Shown here: in pieces, positions 6,397 through 14,205 of the stretch
Layout: each line of letters begins with the position of its first letter
Numbering within the stretch: position 1 is the stretch's first letter
Origin: CAKZRD01 sp038886595
GTDB taxonomy: Archaea; Nanobdellota; Nanobdellia; Pacearchaeales; GW2011-AR1
Assembly: GCA_038886595.1 (NCBI GenBank)
Contig: JAWALV010000009.1
Coordinates: 1 to 17,732, forward strand
Direction: 5' to 3'
DNA length: 17,732 nt
The notes under the pieces: model-generated
Databases searched by the model: none
What the model was told of the DNA's origin: nothing
The model's input: only the letters and a program-made list of their open reading frames with translations
Translations under genes and position numbers: made by a program

Positions 6397-6645
6397 ATGG
6401 ATAATCGGTTAACAGAAAAGCAAAAAAAAGAAATAGAAGAACAATCGAAGAAGCTTTTGGTAGAATTCAATCGCAAGCTTGAAAAATTAAAATTTGATGC
6501 AAAAAATTTTTTTGTTGAGAAAAAAAAAGGAAGAAAAGAAAAAAAAGAATACAAATATTCTGATATATTTAGAAACATTTTTTTAAAGAATGCCCCTGAA
6601 AAGAATAATAATTCAATAATTGCTGAAAAAGGTATTTGGAAATGA
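6397..6645 (+). CDS. gatC: GatC-like subunit of Asp-tRNA(Asn)/Glu-tRNA(Gln) amidotransferase (divergent)
   Basis: 82 residues, against about 95 for typical GatC. The call rests on the C-terminal part, where 'SDIFRNIFLKNAPE' (residues 55-68) followed by a short tail matches the family's R..L.NAPE...F.VP ending, and on its place two genes upstream of gatA in an overlapping operon. GatC wraps around GatA and steadies its contact with GatB. The N-terminal half is a charged helix (LTEKQKKEIEEQSKKLLVEF) instead of the classical GatC N-terminus, so it is divergent. It contains an A9 run (6520-6528) that keeps the frame. The start fits a leaderless mRNA. The stop overlaps the next ATG (ATGA). Confidence 0.65.
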   Translation: MDNRLTEKQKKEIEEQSKKLLVEFNRKLEKLKFDAKNFFVEKKKGRKEKKEYKYSDIFRNIFLKNAPEKNNNSIIAEKGIWK

Positions 6646-6848
6646 AAAAAAGAATTGAAACAATATTACAAGAAATGAGAAATGAGGAACCTTTAAGTAA
6701 AAGATGGATAATTTTAGAAGAAGAATTCTATAAAACAATGATGAGAATAAGAAATCCTGAATTAAAAACAAAATATTTAAGACTATATTATAAAATAGAA
6801 AAATCCAACGCAAAAGACGAATTAAATTATCAAAATATTTATAGATGA
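6642..6848 (+). CDS. Small hypothetical protein between gatC and gatA
   Basis: 68 residues from the ATG at 6642; an in-frame TTG at 6636 is a weaker alternative. The ATG overlaps the gatC TGA as ATGA, and the stop TGA overlaps the gatA ATG in the same way, so translation is probably coupled through all three. The protein is almost entirely charged amphipathic helix (Lys/Glu/Arg with regularly spaced Leu/Ile/Tyr) and has no Cys or His. I recognise no family. Tight placement inside the amidotransferase operon suggests a partner of that complex or another tRNA-linked role; this is inference only. Confidence 0.65.
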   Translation: MKKRIETILQEMRNEEPLSKRWIILEEEFYKTMMRIRNPELKTKYLRLYYKIEKSNAKDELNYQNIYR

Positions 6849-8194
6849 TAACTCTAAGAGAAAAAACTGATTTAATAAAAAAAGGAAAACTTAAAGCAAA
6901 AGATAATTTAAGCTATTTTCTGAAAAAAATAAAAGAAAAAAATAAAGAGTTGAATATTTTTCTTTCTTTCAATGAAAATTGTTTAAAAGAAGCAGAAGAA
7001 ATAGACAAAAAAATTTTTCGAGGAGAAGATGTTGGAAAACTATCTGGAATTTGTTTTGCTGTAAAATCTAACATTTGCGTTGAAGGTTTAGAAACAAATT
7101 GTGCTTCTTTTGTTTTAAAAAATTGGATTGCTCCTTATAATTCTACAGTAGTTGAAAAATTAAAAAAAGAAGACGCTATTATCATAGGAATGGTTAATAT
7201 GGATGAATTTGCATGCGGTGGTTCTGGGGAAACATCGGCCTTTGGTCCTACTAAGAATCCTTTGAATCAAGAACTAATTCCTGGTGGAAGCTCTTCTGGA
7301 AGTGCGGCTGCTGTCGCAGCTGATTTTTGCGATTTTGCTTTAGGAAGTGACACTGGTGGGAGCATAAGAAATCCTGCTTCTCATTGTGGAATCTTTGGAT
7401 TAAAACCAACTTATGGCAGCGTTTCTCGGTATGGGCTTATAGATATGTGTATGAGTTTTGATCAGATAGGGCCTTTGACAAAAAATATTGAAGATGTTGA
7501 ATTAATTTTTAGCATTATTAAAGGAAAAGATGAAAAAGACGCTACAACAAAAGAAGAAAAAGAAAAGAAATTAGATACGAAAAACATAAGAATTGGTTTA
7601 GTAAATGTAGAAAAATTTGCAGCAAGAGAAATAAAAAATTTAATTGAAGAGAAAGTCAATAATTCTTTGAAAAAAAATTCTGGTTGGAAAATAAAAGAAG
7701 TTTATCTACCTCTTGAGATATCTCTAGAAACTTACTATTTATTAGTTTATGTTGAATTTTTCTCTGCTACTAGAAAATTTGATGGGCGTCGTTTTGGAAA
7801 GAAAATTGAAGAATTTTGTGGAGAAGAAGTGTTAAGAAGAATCACTGGTGGAAAAGAAATAACTAAAGCAGAATATGAAGGAAAATATTATAGAAATGCT
7901 TTAAGAGCAAAAGAATTTATAAAAAAGCAATTCGAGGAAATTTTTAAAGATGTTGACGTTATTGTTTTGCCGACAGTTCCTAGAACTGCCCATAAAATAG
8001 GAGAAAAAATATCTGTTGAGGAAATGTATTCTTATGATGTTTTTACAACATTGGCAAATATAGCTGGAATTCCCGCAATTTCAATTCCATGTGGTTATAT
8101 AGACAAAAAAGCAGTGGGCATGCAAATTCTCGCCCCACATTTTTGCGAAAATTGGATTTTTGAATTTGTAAAAAAATTAACTAATCTTCCTTAA
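6845..8194 (+). CDS. gatA: Aspartyl/glutamyl-tRNA amidotransferase subunit A
   Basis: 449 residues, slightly short of the usual ~480. It is an amidase-signature enzyme that releases ammonia from glutamine (or asparagine) for conversion of Asp-tRNA(Asn) to Asn-tRNA(Asn), and in some organisms Glu-tRNA(Gln) to Gln-tRNA(Gln). The Ser-cisSer-Lys triad is complete: Lys74 in FAVKSN, Ser149 in GGSSSGSAAAV, and nucleophile Ser173 in GSDTGGSIRNP. The spacing equals that of S. aureus GatA (79/154/178). In archaea GatCAB usually makes Asn-tRNA and GatDE makes Gln-tRNA. gatB is not in the window. Its last 14 bp overlap the end of the convergent phoU-like gene. Confidence 0.95.
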   Translation: MITLREKTDLIKKGKLKAKDNLSYFLKKIKEKNKELNIFLSFNENCLKEAEEIDKKIFRGEDVGKLSGICFAVKSNICVEGLETNCASFVLKNWIAPYNSTVVEKLKKEDAIIIGMVNMDEFACGGSGETSAFGPTKNPLNQELIPGGSSSGSAAAVAADFCDFALGSDTGGSIRNPASHCGIFGLKPTYGSVSRYGLIDMCMSFDQIGPLTKNIEDVELIFSIIKGKDEKDATTKEEKEKKLDTKNIRIGLVNVEKFAAREIKNLIEEKVNNSLKKNSGWKIKEVYLPLEISLETYYLLVYVEFFSATRKFDGRRFGKKIEEFCGEEVLRRITGGKEITKAEYEGKYYRNALRAKEFIKKQFEEIFKDVDVIVLPTVPRTAHKIGEKISVEEMYSYDVFTTLANIAGIPAISIPCGYIDKKAVGMQILAPHFCENWIFEFVKKLTNLP

Positions 8195-9051
8195 ATATCT
8201 CTTTATTTAATTCTATAAGAATAAAATTGTTCAAAATATCTATAACAAGCTCTTTAATTTTATCTGCTTTATAATTTTTATATGTTTTTTTCTTAAGATT
8301 TATTACTTGAGTATAATCAATTTTCTTATTGAAAAGAAAAATATTGTTCAAATTATCTAACAATTCATTTATTTTCTCTTCTTCTATTAATTTTTTGTTA
8401 ATATTTTCTAAAACGTCGGCGATATTCTCAAATTTTTTAAAAATTAAACGCCATAGAAAAATTTCCTCGATGTCTTTTATATTATTTGAAGCCATTAAAT
8501 TAGCATCAACGCTACAAAGATATAATATTCTCTTAGAAAAATGATTAACTTATCTGCTTCTTTCTCCAATATGTTCTTTGTCTCTTCTTTTGATTTTAAA
8601 ATACTTTCTATCATATTATTCAAAATTATACACATTCTTTTAGCAGCTTCTCTTATTGAAATATTTGTTCCATTATAAGTATCATAAATAAAAACCTTAT
8701 TTGCTTTTTCATCAAAAATTTTATAACCTTCTAAAAAAGAAAGGATTTCTACTACCTTTGGTTTAGAAGTTAAATAATCTTCTTTATTCTTAAAAACCAA
8801 AGATAATCTCAAAACTCCTCTAGTATAAGAAAGTATTAAAATACTTGTCAATAAATTAAATTATTCACAAAAATTTCTTTTATTTCTTCTTTTTTTAAAA
8901 ATTTTTTTGTTATTATTAAATCATTTCCTCTTTCTATAATTCTTAAGAAAGAATTTTTCTTTATATTATTTTTTAAAACCCAATTATTTGGAAGAGATAT
9001 GGTATGTGTTCTCCTACCAACAAGTTGTACTTTTCTATATTCTTCTTCCAT
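8181..9051 (-). pseudogene. AbrB-PhoU-type regulator, interrupted by two frameshifts
   Basis: Three minus-strand pieces form one protein of about 290 residues. Piece 1 (9051-8848, ATG) is an AbrB/SpoVT-like swapped-hairpin domain: 'RKVQLVGRRTHTISLPNNWV' is the classic archaeal AbrB-PhoU N-terminus. Piece 2 (from about 8875 to 8540) carries 'KVVEILSFLEGYKIFDE', 'IYDTYN' and 'SIREAAKRM' of a PhoU helical bundle. Piece 3 (to 8181) has 'WRLIFKKFENIADVLENI', the second PhoU signature (E.IAD..ENI). Each junction is mended by adding one base, the second probably in a run of five A near 8535. No other stop interrupts the three frames. Such proteins are thought to link phosphate status to transcription. 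Decay, assembly error and a split gene are all possible. A leftward TATA at 9072-9082 suits the ATG at 9051. Confidence 0.75.
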
Positions 9052-9144
9052 ATATTTAATATTAAATATTAGTATATAAATTTTTCTATTGGTATATAAT
9101 CTAAATAAGAAAAATATATAACTAAAAAAAATTATTTGAATAAT
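9052..9144. promoter_or_regulatory. Divergent promoter between the phoU-like gene and the phosphoesterase operon, with an 18-bp palindrome
   Basis: ATATTTAATATTAAATAT (9052-9069) is a perfect palindrome touching the phoU-like start codon. GTATATAA occurs twice (9072-9079 and 9092-9099), exactly 20 bp apart on one helical face. A leftward TATA (TTTATATAC, minus strand) lies about 25 bp from 9051. A rightward AATATATAAC box (about 9113-9122) lies about 25-30 bp from the ATG at 9145. The AbrB domain encoded at the left could bind the palindrome; this is unproven. Confidence 0.45.
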
Positions 9145-10700
9145 ATGAAAAAAAAAGTTTAGAGATAGTTTTGTAATAACAGCCGCTCAGGCTTTTCAAA
9201 ACCCAAAATCTGCTCATCTCTATGGTAGAAATGAAAAAGCAGGAAAACCAAACGAGAGATTTATCTCTTCTTTAGAAAAATATTGTAAAGAAAATTCTGC
9301 AGAATTAATTATACAAAGTATTAGAGGAAGTTATGTAGAAGAAATAGAATTAGATGAATTTTTTAGAAAAAGAAACGATGTTTATATGGAAAATTTTGCT
9401 ATAAACAGACTATATACGCAAAGATATAATGAAAGGAAAAAAAGAGATAAATGGGAAAAAAGAATAGAAAAAACCCTCTTTCTGAAAAAGAAATGCCGAT
9501 GCAATATTTTTGGGATGAAATTCCTGAAGAAGAATATAAAAGATTAGACGTGTTATACTTAAATAAAAAAATTGCAGTAATTGAACCTCATACTCCTCCA
9601 CAAAATGAAGATCCTGCTAGAGGTAACAGGGATTTAGCTCAAGATTACTTGGGAGTTTCCATTGTAATGCCTCATCCAAAACAAAGATTGGTTTCTATAC
9701 TAAAAGATCTTGCTGGAAAGCTACCAAGAGTTTTTCTAACTACTGGTTGTTGTACATATCCTAATTATAATGAAACAAACTCTCTTGGAAAAAGAGCGGC
9801 AAGACACCATCAATATGGTTTTGCAGCAGTAGATATCTTAGAGGAAAAAAATATCTACCAAGAATAGTTCCATCTTTAGAAGATGGGAGTTTTATTGATT
9901 TGGGTAAAGAATACTCTCCAGATAAGGACATAGAGGAAGTAAAAGCAGCTGCTTTAGTTTTAGGAGACATCCATGTACCTTTTCAGGATTATAAATCAAT
10001 AAAAGCTTCTCTAGATATGATAAAAACTTTTAAACCAAAATTTATATTTCTTCATGACGTTTTTGATTTTTATTGTATAAATCACCATAGAGAAAATGAT
10101 ATTCTCTGGAAGATGATTGTAGCTGAAAAGGGATTAGATAATCTAGAGTATGAATTAATAGAAGCCCTAGATTTTTTAAAAAATATTTCAGAATACTACC
10201 CAAAAGGAAAATTTTATATCGTTCCATCAAACCATGACCACTTTATTAGAAAATGGATAAATAGCGGTAGAATTTTAAAAAACCCAAAAAATACCAGAAT
10301 AGGTGCTACTATTATAAAAAATTATTCTGATACGAAAAGTATTGCTCAAATAGCTCTAGAACAAATTGGGAAAATACCTAAAAATATAGAATTTCTTCTT
10401 TTAGATTCTGATCAAAAGCCTCATGATTATGTATGTTCTGCCCATGGACATTTGGGAATAGAAGGAACAAAAGGTAATTTAAGACAATTTAAAGTTACAT
10501 ATGGAAAAGTAATAACAGGACATACACATACTTTGGAGGTTGATGGTCATGCTATTTCCGCTGGAACAAACTCTTTAATTCCTTTAGAATATCAAAAAGG
10601 CCAATCTTCAAGAGCAATGCACGGAAATGTAGTTATTTATGAAAACGGCCTAGCACAAGCAATACCTATAATACAAGGAAGATGGAGAAAAAATGAATGA
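9145..10700 (+). pseudogene. Phage-like two-part protein with C-terminal calcineurin-fold metallophosphoesterase, interrupted by about three frameshifts
   Basis: Restoring frame gives about 515 residues: frame A 9158-~9455, frame B ~9460-~9845, frame C 9846-10700. Shifts fall in A-runs: A9 at 9148-9156 (one A too many), A6 at 9455-9460 or 9466-9471 (one too few), A7 at 9845-9851 (one too few). The N-terminal ~240 residues (LYGRNEKAGKPNERFI..., DYLGVSIVMPHPKQRL) are a domain I cannot name. The C-terminal part has all metallophosphoesterase motifs: GDIH (9963-9974), HDVFD in place of GDxxD, SNHD in place of GNHD, AHGH, and GHTH (about 10518-10529). The layout recalls phage proteins such as the T5 A1 type, from memory only. 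Metal-dependent phosphodiester or phosphomonoester cleavage is expected. It overlaps the ATP-grasp gene by 8 bp. Confidence 0.75.
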
Positions 10701-11807
10701 AAAAGATAAAACAAATATTGGTCTCTTAATACAAGACAATAAAAAAACATGGAGATCTTATAAAGAAAGAGCCGAACTTGGAAGAAAAAGAGGAGTATAT
10801 CTATTTTATATAGATGTTAATGAATTAGAACCTGAGAAAATATATGATGAAGAAAAGATAAAATGTAAATATTGGGACGGAAAGAGCATGATCGAAAAAT
10901 TTATAGAATTTCCAAAAGTTGTTTATGATAGAACAAGGCCTGGACTAACAAACAAAAATATAGAAACTATCCTAGAAACTATAAAAGAAAAAAATTTTGC
11001 TTTTATAAATTCTCCTGATTTCAGAAAGTTATGTTATGACAAATGGAAAACATACAGCTTATTAGAAAAAAAAGATATAAAACAACCAAAAACAAAAATA
11101 TATTCTGATGAAAATTTAGAAGAGATGATAAATAATTATCAATTTGTTTTTATAAAAAAAAGAAATTCTTCACAAGGAAAAAACCAAATTATAATAAAAA
11201 ATTTAGAGAATAGAAAATTTAGAATAATCTTAAGCGATTATTCTCCTTCTTTTTTTCAAGAAGAAGATTACTCTTTTATAAGGAGAAAAATGAAAGAATT
11301 AGAAATGGACGATAAATTCATTATTCAAGAAGGAGTAAAAGTTGATAGAATAGACGAAAGATTTTATGATCTAAGAGTTATTTTTCAAAGAGACGGAAAA
11401 GGAAAATTTGATATGACTTGCTTTTATGTAAGAGTTGGAGCAATATCTTCAGAACAAGCAAACATAAGTAAAAAAGGCCATCCTCAAGATCCTAATTTAT
11501 TCTTTGAATATCCTTTTATAGTAAAAAAAGATGTTGTATCTTTCTCAAAAAAATAATAGACGCCTTAACAGAATATTATGATTTTGGAGAAGTTGGAATT
11601 GATTTAATATTTGACGAAAGAGCAAATTTGTATCTTTTGGAGTTAAACTCTAGACCTGGCAGCGAAGGATTAAGAATTCTAAGAGAAATAGAACCTTCGA
11701 AAGAAGAATTCGTAAAAAGAGGAATAATACCTTTTGAATATGATAATAAAAGAAGAAAAATTTGGGGAGAAGATTTAAGAAAATTTCTTACAAAACCTTT
11801 ATTATAA
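10693..11807 (+). pseudogene. ATP-grasp enzyme, YheC/YheD-like, interrupted by one frameshift
   Basis: About 370 residues after adding one A to the A7 run at 11547-11553; as read, the frame stops at 11556. The N-terminal part has 'FPKVVYDRTRPG' (substrate-side strand seen in YheC/D proteins), then 'KWKTYSLLEKKDIKQPKT' and 'FIKKRNSSQGKN' (ATP-grasp lysine and glycine-rich loop). Beyond the shift lie 'GEVGIDLIFDE' and 'LYLLELNSRPG', the metal-binding Glu/Asn strand of ATP-grasp ligases, so both halves are needed for activity. Members join a carboxylate to an amine or thiol through an acyl phosphate. The substrate is unknown; the Bacillus relatives are spore-associated. ATG at 10693 has GGAG 6 nt upstream and overlaps the end of the phosphoesterase gene, so the two are one operon. 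Confidence 0.8.
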
Positions 11808-11915
11808 GGTTATTTCTTAGAAAAAAACATTTTAAAAAATAAAAACCAATAAATTATAAATTTTCTAAAAAAACAATTAAGAAAAATATTTAAACTTTCG
11901 AAAAAATAAAAATTT

Positions 11916-12473
11916 ATGAGGAAAATAGAAACAATAGATGAAAAAAAAATAAAGGAAAAAAAGAAAAAAGTTATTCTTGTTTTAATAATGGTATTAGTAC
12001 TCTTAATTTCTACTTTAGGTTACGCTATCTTTAGTAGAGAGGAACAAAGAAAAAAAGAAATTGTAAATTTAAACAACAAAATTTTTTTTAAGGAAGGTAT
12101 TTTTTGGGTTACTGAAAAAGATAAAAAATTTCTTTATTTTAATTACTTGCCAAATGAAACAAAAGAAGTTTTTATAGATGATCTGAGAGGAATAAATTAT
12201 CAAGGAAAGAGAGTTTATTTTGTCAATTCACAACCCGTCTCTAACTTTATAATCAATAATATAAAAGAAATAGAACTTTTTCAAGAAGGATGTATTGATG
12301 AAAATTGTTCAAGAGAAAGGAATTTGCCAATAAAAAATTGCTCTGATTACTTAATTATTTTTAGAGAAAGTAATGAAACAAAAGTTTTAAAAGAAGGAAA
12401 TTGTATTTTTTTAGAAGGTGATTTAAATAAAGCAGCCGATGCTTTTATGTATAAACTTCTGAAAATTAATTAA
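11916..12473 (+). CDS. Membrane-anchored hypothetical protein, paralog of the next gene
   Basis: 185 residues. A very basic N-terminus (residues 1-19) precedes a single transmembrane helix (about 20-40, VILVLIMVLVLLISTLGYA), leaving about 145 residues probably outside the cell. That domain has four Cys (in GCIDENC, KNCSD and EGNCIF). Its end, NC-x-L...A-x-x-x-x-x-L, resembles the end of the following protein. I recognise no named family; such short anchored proteins are common in DPANN genomes. A TATA-like TATTTAAAC about 25 bp upstream supports the ATG. The next gene starts 3 bp after the stop, so they are co-transcribed. Confidence 0.7.
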   Translation: MRKIETIDEKKIKEKKKKVILVLIMVLVLLISTLGYAIFSREEQRKKEIVNLNNKIFFKEGIFWVTEKDKKFLYFNYLPNETKEVFIDDLRGINYQGKRVYFVNSQPVSNFIINNIKEIELFQEGCIDENCSRERNLPIKNCSDYLIIFRESNETKVLKEGNCIFLEGDLNKAADAFMYKLLKIN

Positions 12474-12475
12474 AA

Positions 12476-13159
12476 ATGGCTAAAAAGAAAATAATAAGAA
12501 AAATAAAAAAGGAAAAAAAAGAGATAACGAAAGAAGAATACGAACAAAACAAACAATTAGCTTGGATTTTGGGAATTTTAATATTGTTTTTTGGCGCTTT
12601 TCTCGCAAGCTATTTTTATTTTCAAAGCCAAAATTATTTTAATTATGCAGGAATTGATTTTAGGAAAGAAAGAATTGGCGAAATAAACTTTTATCATGCG
12701 AAGTTTCCGATAACTTATCAAGAACAAGTCTATAGAATACATAATCTATATTTAAGAACAGATCCTAGAAAAAACAAAATTCCAGTAAATACAAATTTTT
12801 CCATTTCTGAAAGAGTCATTATTTCGTTAGATGAAGAAATAAAAAAATGTGACAAGGCAGTGCTTGGGCAGACAAATCTTGCAATGTTTTTATGGGCTAT
12901 GCCTTGGGTTAAAAATGTCACAGCAGCACTAACGGACAGAGAAGCAGCAGAAAGAAACAACATGGACTTTGCTGATTGCTCAAATGCCTCAAACAGAAGA
13001 ACAATAATTCTTGTTAAAAAAGCAGACAAAAATTCTATAGAAATGGAAAGTGAAAACTGCTATAGGTTGAATGTTGCAAATTGTGAATATCTTAAAGTTG
13101 CTGAAAAGTATATTATGGCAGTTATAGAGCAAATAAACCAAAAAGAAAATAAGAATTAA
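12476..13159 (+). CDS. Membrane-anchored hypothetical protein, tandem paralog
   Basis: 227 residues. The Lys-rich N-terminus (residues 1-28) is followed by one transmembrane helix (about 29-49). The outer domain has Cys in KKCDK, ADCSN, ENC and ANC. 'TIILVKKADKNSIEMESENC..L...NC..L..AEKYI' aligns by eye with the C-terminus of the preceding protein ('LIIFRESNETKVLKEGNC..L..DLNKAADAFM'). This, with the same topology and a 2-base gap, indicates an old tandem duplication. Function unknown; a shared surface or envelope role is an inference. The next gene begins 3 bp after the stop, extending the operon. Confidence 0.7.
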   Translation: MAKKKIIRKIKKEKKEITKEEYEQNKQLAWILGILILFFGAFLASYFYFQSQNYFNYAGIDFRKERIGEINFYHAKFPITYQEQVYRIHNLYLRTDPRKNKIPVNTNFSISERVIISLDEEIKKCDKAVLGQTNLAMFLWAMPWVKNVTAALTDREAAERNNMDFADCSNASNRRTIILVKKADKNSIEMESENCYRLNVANCEYLKVAEKYIMAVIEQINQKENKN

Positions 13160-13162
13160 TTA

Positions 13163-13645
13163 ATGGATTTTGAAATTCTAGTAGCTCTTCTTTTGACGGT
13201 AGCACCAATAACAGAATTAAGATTGGGCTTGCCTATTGTCATTAATTATTGCTTAAAGAATAATATCTCGGTTTGGCCTTATTTTTCATTGGTTGTTATC
13301 TTAAACATTTTAGTAATATTTATTTTGTTTTTCTTTTTTGATTTTTTGCATCAACGGCTTTTAAAAATAAGCTTTTATAAAAATCTTTTTAATAAATACG
13401 TTGAGAAAACAAGAAAAAAACAAGAAAAATTTGAAAAAAAATTTCATCAAATTGGTTATTTTGCATTAGTTATTTTTGTAGCAATACCTCTGCCAGGTAC
13501 AGGGGCTTGGACAGGCACATTTTTAGCTTGGCTTTTTGGCCTAGAAAGAAAGAAAAGTATTTTAACAATATCTCTTGGAGTTTTAATAGCTGGAATTATT
13601 GTTTTGACGGCTTCTTATGGAATTTTGTCTCTTTTTTATTTTTAA
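13163..13645 (+). CDS. Small multipass membrane protein, 'small multi-drug export' family (COG2426/PF06695-like)
   Basis: 160 residues. Two family signatures are visible: APITELRLGLP (residues 14-24) and AIPLPGTGAWTG (107-118). About four hydrophobic helices surround a basic cytoplasmic loop (about 66-95, Lys-rich). The family name comes from an early annotation. A transport role has little direct support, and the symmetric 'P.TE.R..IP' and 'PLPGTGAW' re-entrant motifs recall DedA-like transporters. It starts 3 bp after the preceding anchored protein and probably ends that operon. Its 3' end overlaps the convergent archaeosortase gene by 50 bp. Confidence 0.85.
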   Translation: MDFEILVALLLTVAPITELRLGLPIVINYCLKNNISVWPYFSLVVILNILVIFILFFFFDFLHQRLLKISFYKNLFNKYVEKTRKKQEKFEKKFHQIGYFALVIFVAIPLPGTGAWTGTFLAWLFGLERKKSILTISLGVLIAGIIVLTASYGILSLFYF

Positions 13646-14159
13646 TCAAACTTTTTAAAAAAACAAAATCATCATAAACAGGAATTTTTTTAATATTAAA
13701 AAGTTTAACTGAGAAAAACCAAATTACAACGACAAAAATTGTTGAAAAAAAGTTCCAAATAAGCATATGAACGCTATCAAAAAAATTTTTCTCTATTAAT
13801 AAGGCCATAATAACAATCCTAATAACATTTAACAAAAGAAAAATTCCAAAGTTAAAAAAAATAAGTTTAAGATATTCTTTAATCTTCAAGTTCATAGAAA
13901 ATATCAAAATAAAAAAAAGATAGTAGGCAGCTGCGGCAACACAGGCCTTAGATATTTCTATTGGAATATCTTTAAAAATTATAAAATCATTTAAAAAATA
14001 AGTTTCACCAAAAAAAGAGAGTAATTTTGCTGAAAAAAAGGTTGTAGGAAAAAGAAAAATTTTATAGAAAATAAATCCTCCTCCTATTCCGGCTAATAAA
14101 ACAAGAAAATATCTTAAAAATAAAAAAATAATCTCCCTTTTAATCATTTCTTCTTTCAT
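13596..14159 (-). CDS. Archaeosortase/exosortase-family cysteine transpeptidase
   Basis: 187 residues with about five transmembrane helices. The catalytic triad of the family is present: Cys73 in EISKACVAAAAYY, Arg114 in LNVIRIV, and His131 in VHMLIWNFFS. The ACxG-type motif reads ACVA here. These membrane enzymes cut secreted proteins at a C-terminal sorting signal and attach them to a lipid. The likely client is the large secreted protein encoded 46 bp upstream on the same strand. The start codon at 14159 has a TATA (TTTATAAAA, minus strand, near 14182-14190) about 25-30 bp upstream, so it has its own leaderless promoter. The C-terminus (about 155-187) is a basic soluble tail. It overlaps the exporter-family gene in antisense. 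Confidence 0.85.
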   Translation of the reverse strand: MKEEMIKREIIFLFLRYFLVLLAGIGGGFIFYKIFLFPTTFFSAKLLSFFGETYFLNDFIIFKDIPIEISKACVAAAAYYLFFILIFSMNLKIKEYLKLIFFNFGIFLLLNVIRIVIMALLIEKNFFDSVHMLIWNFFSTIFVVVIWFFSVKLFNIKKIPVYDDFVFLKSLIKNKKETKFHKKPSKQ

Positions 14160-14205
14160 AAAAAATAAAATATAAGATATTTTATAAAACTAACTATTTA
14201 ATTTA

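Noticed and set aside
12730..13029. Minus-strand open frame of 99 codons
   Set aside because: Entirely antisense to the second anchored paralog, with no promoter or ribosome site.
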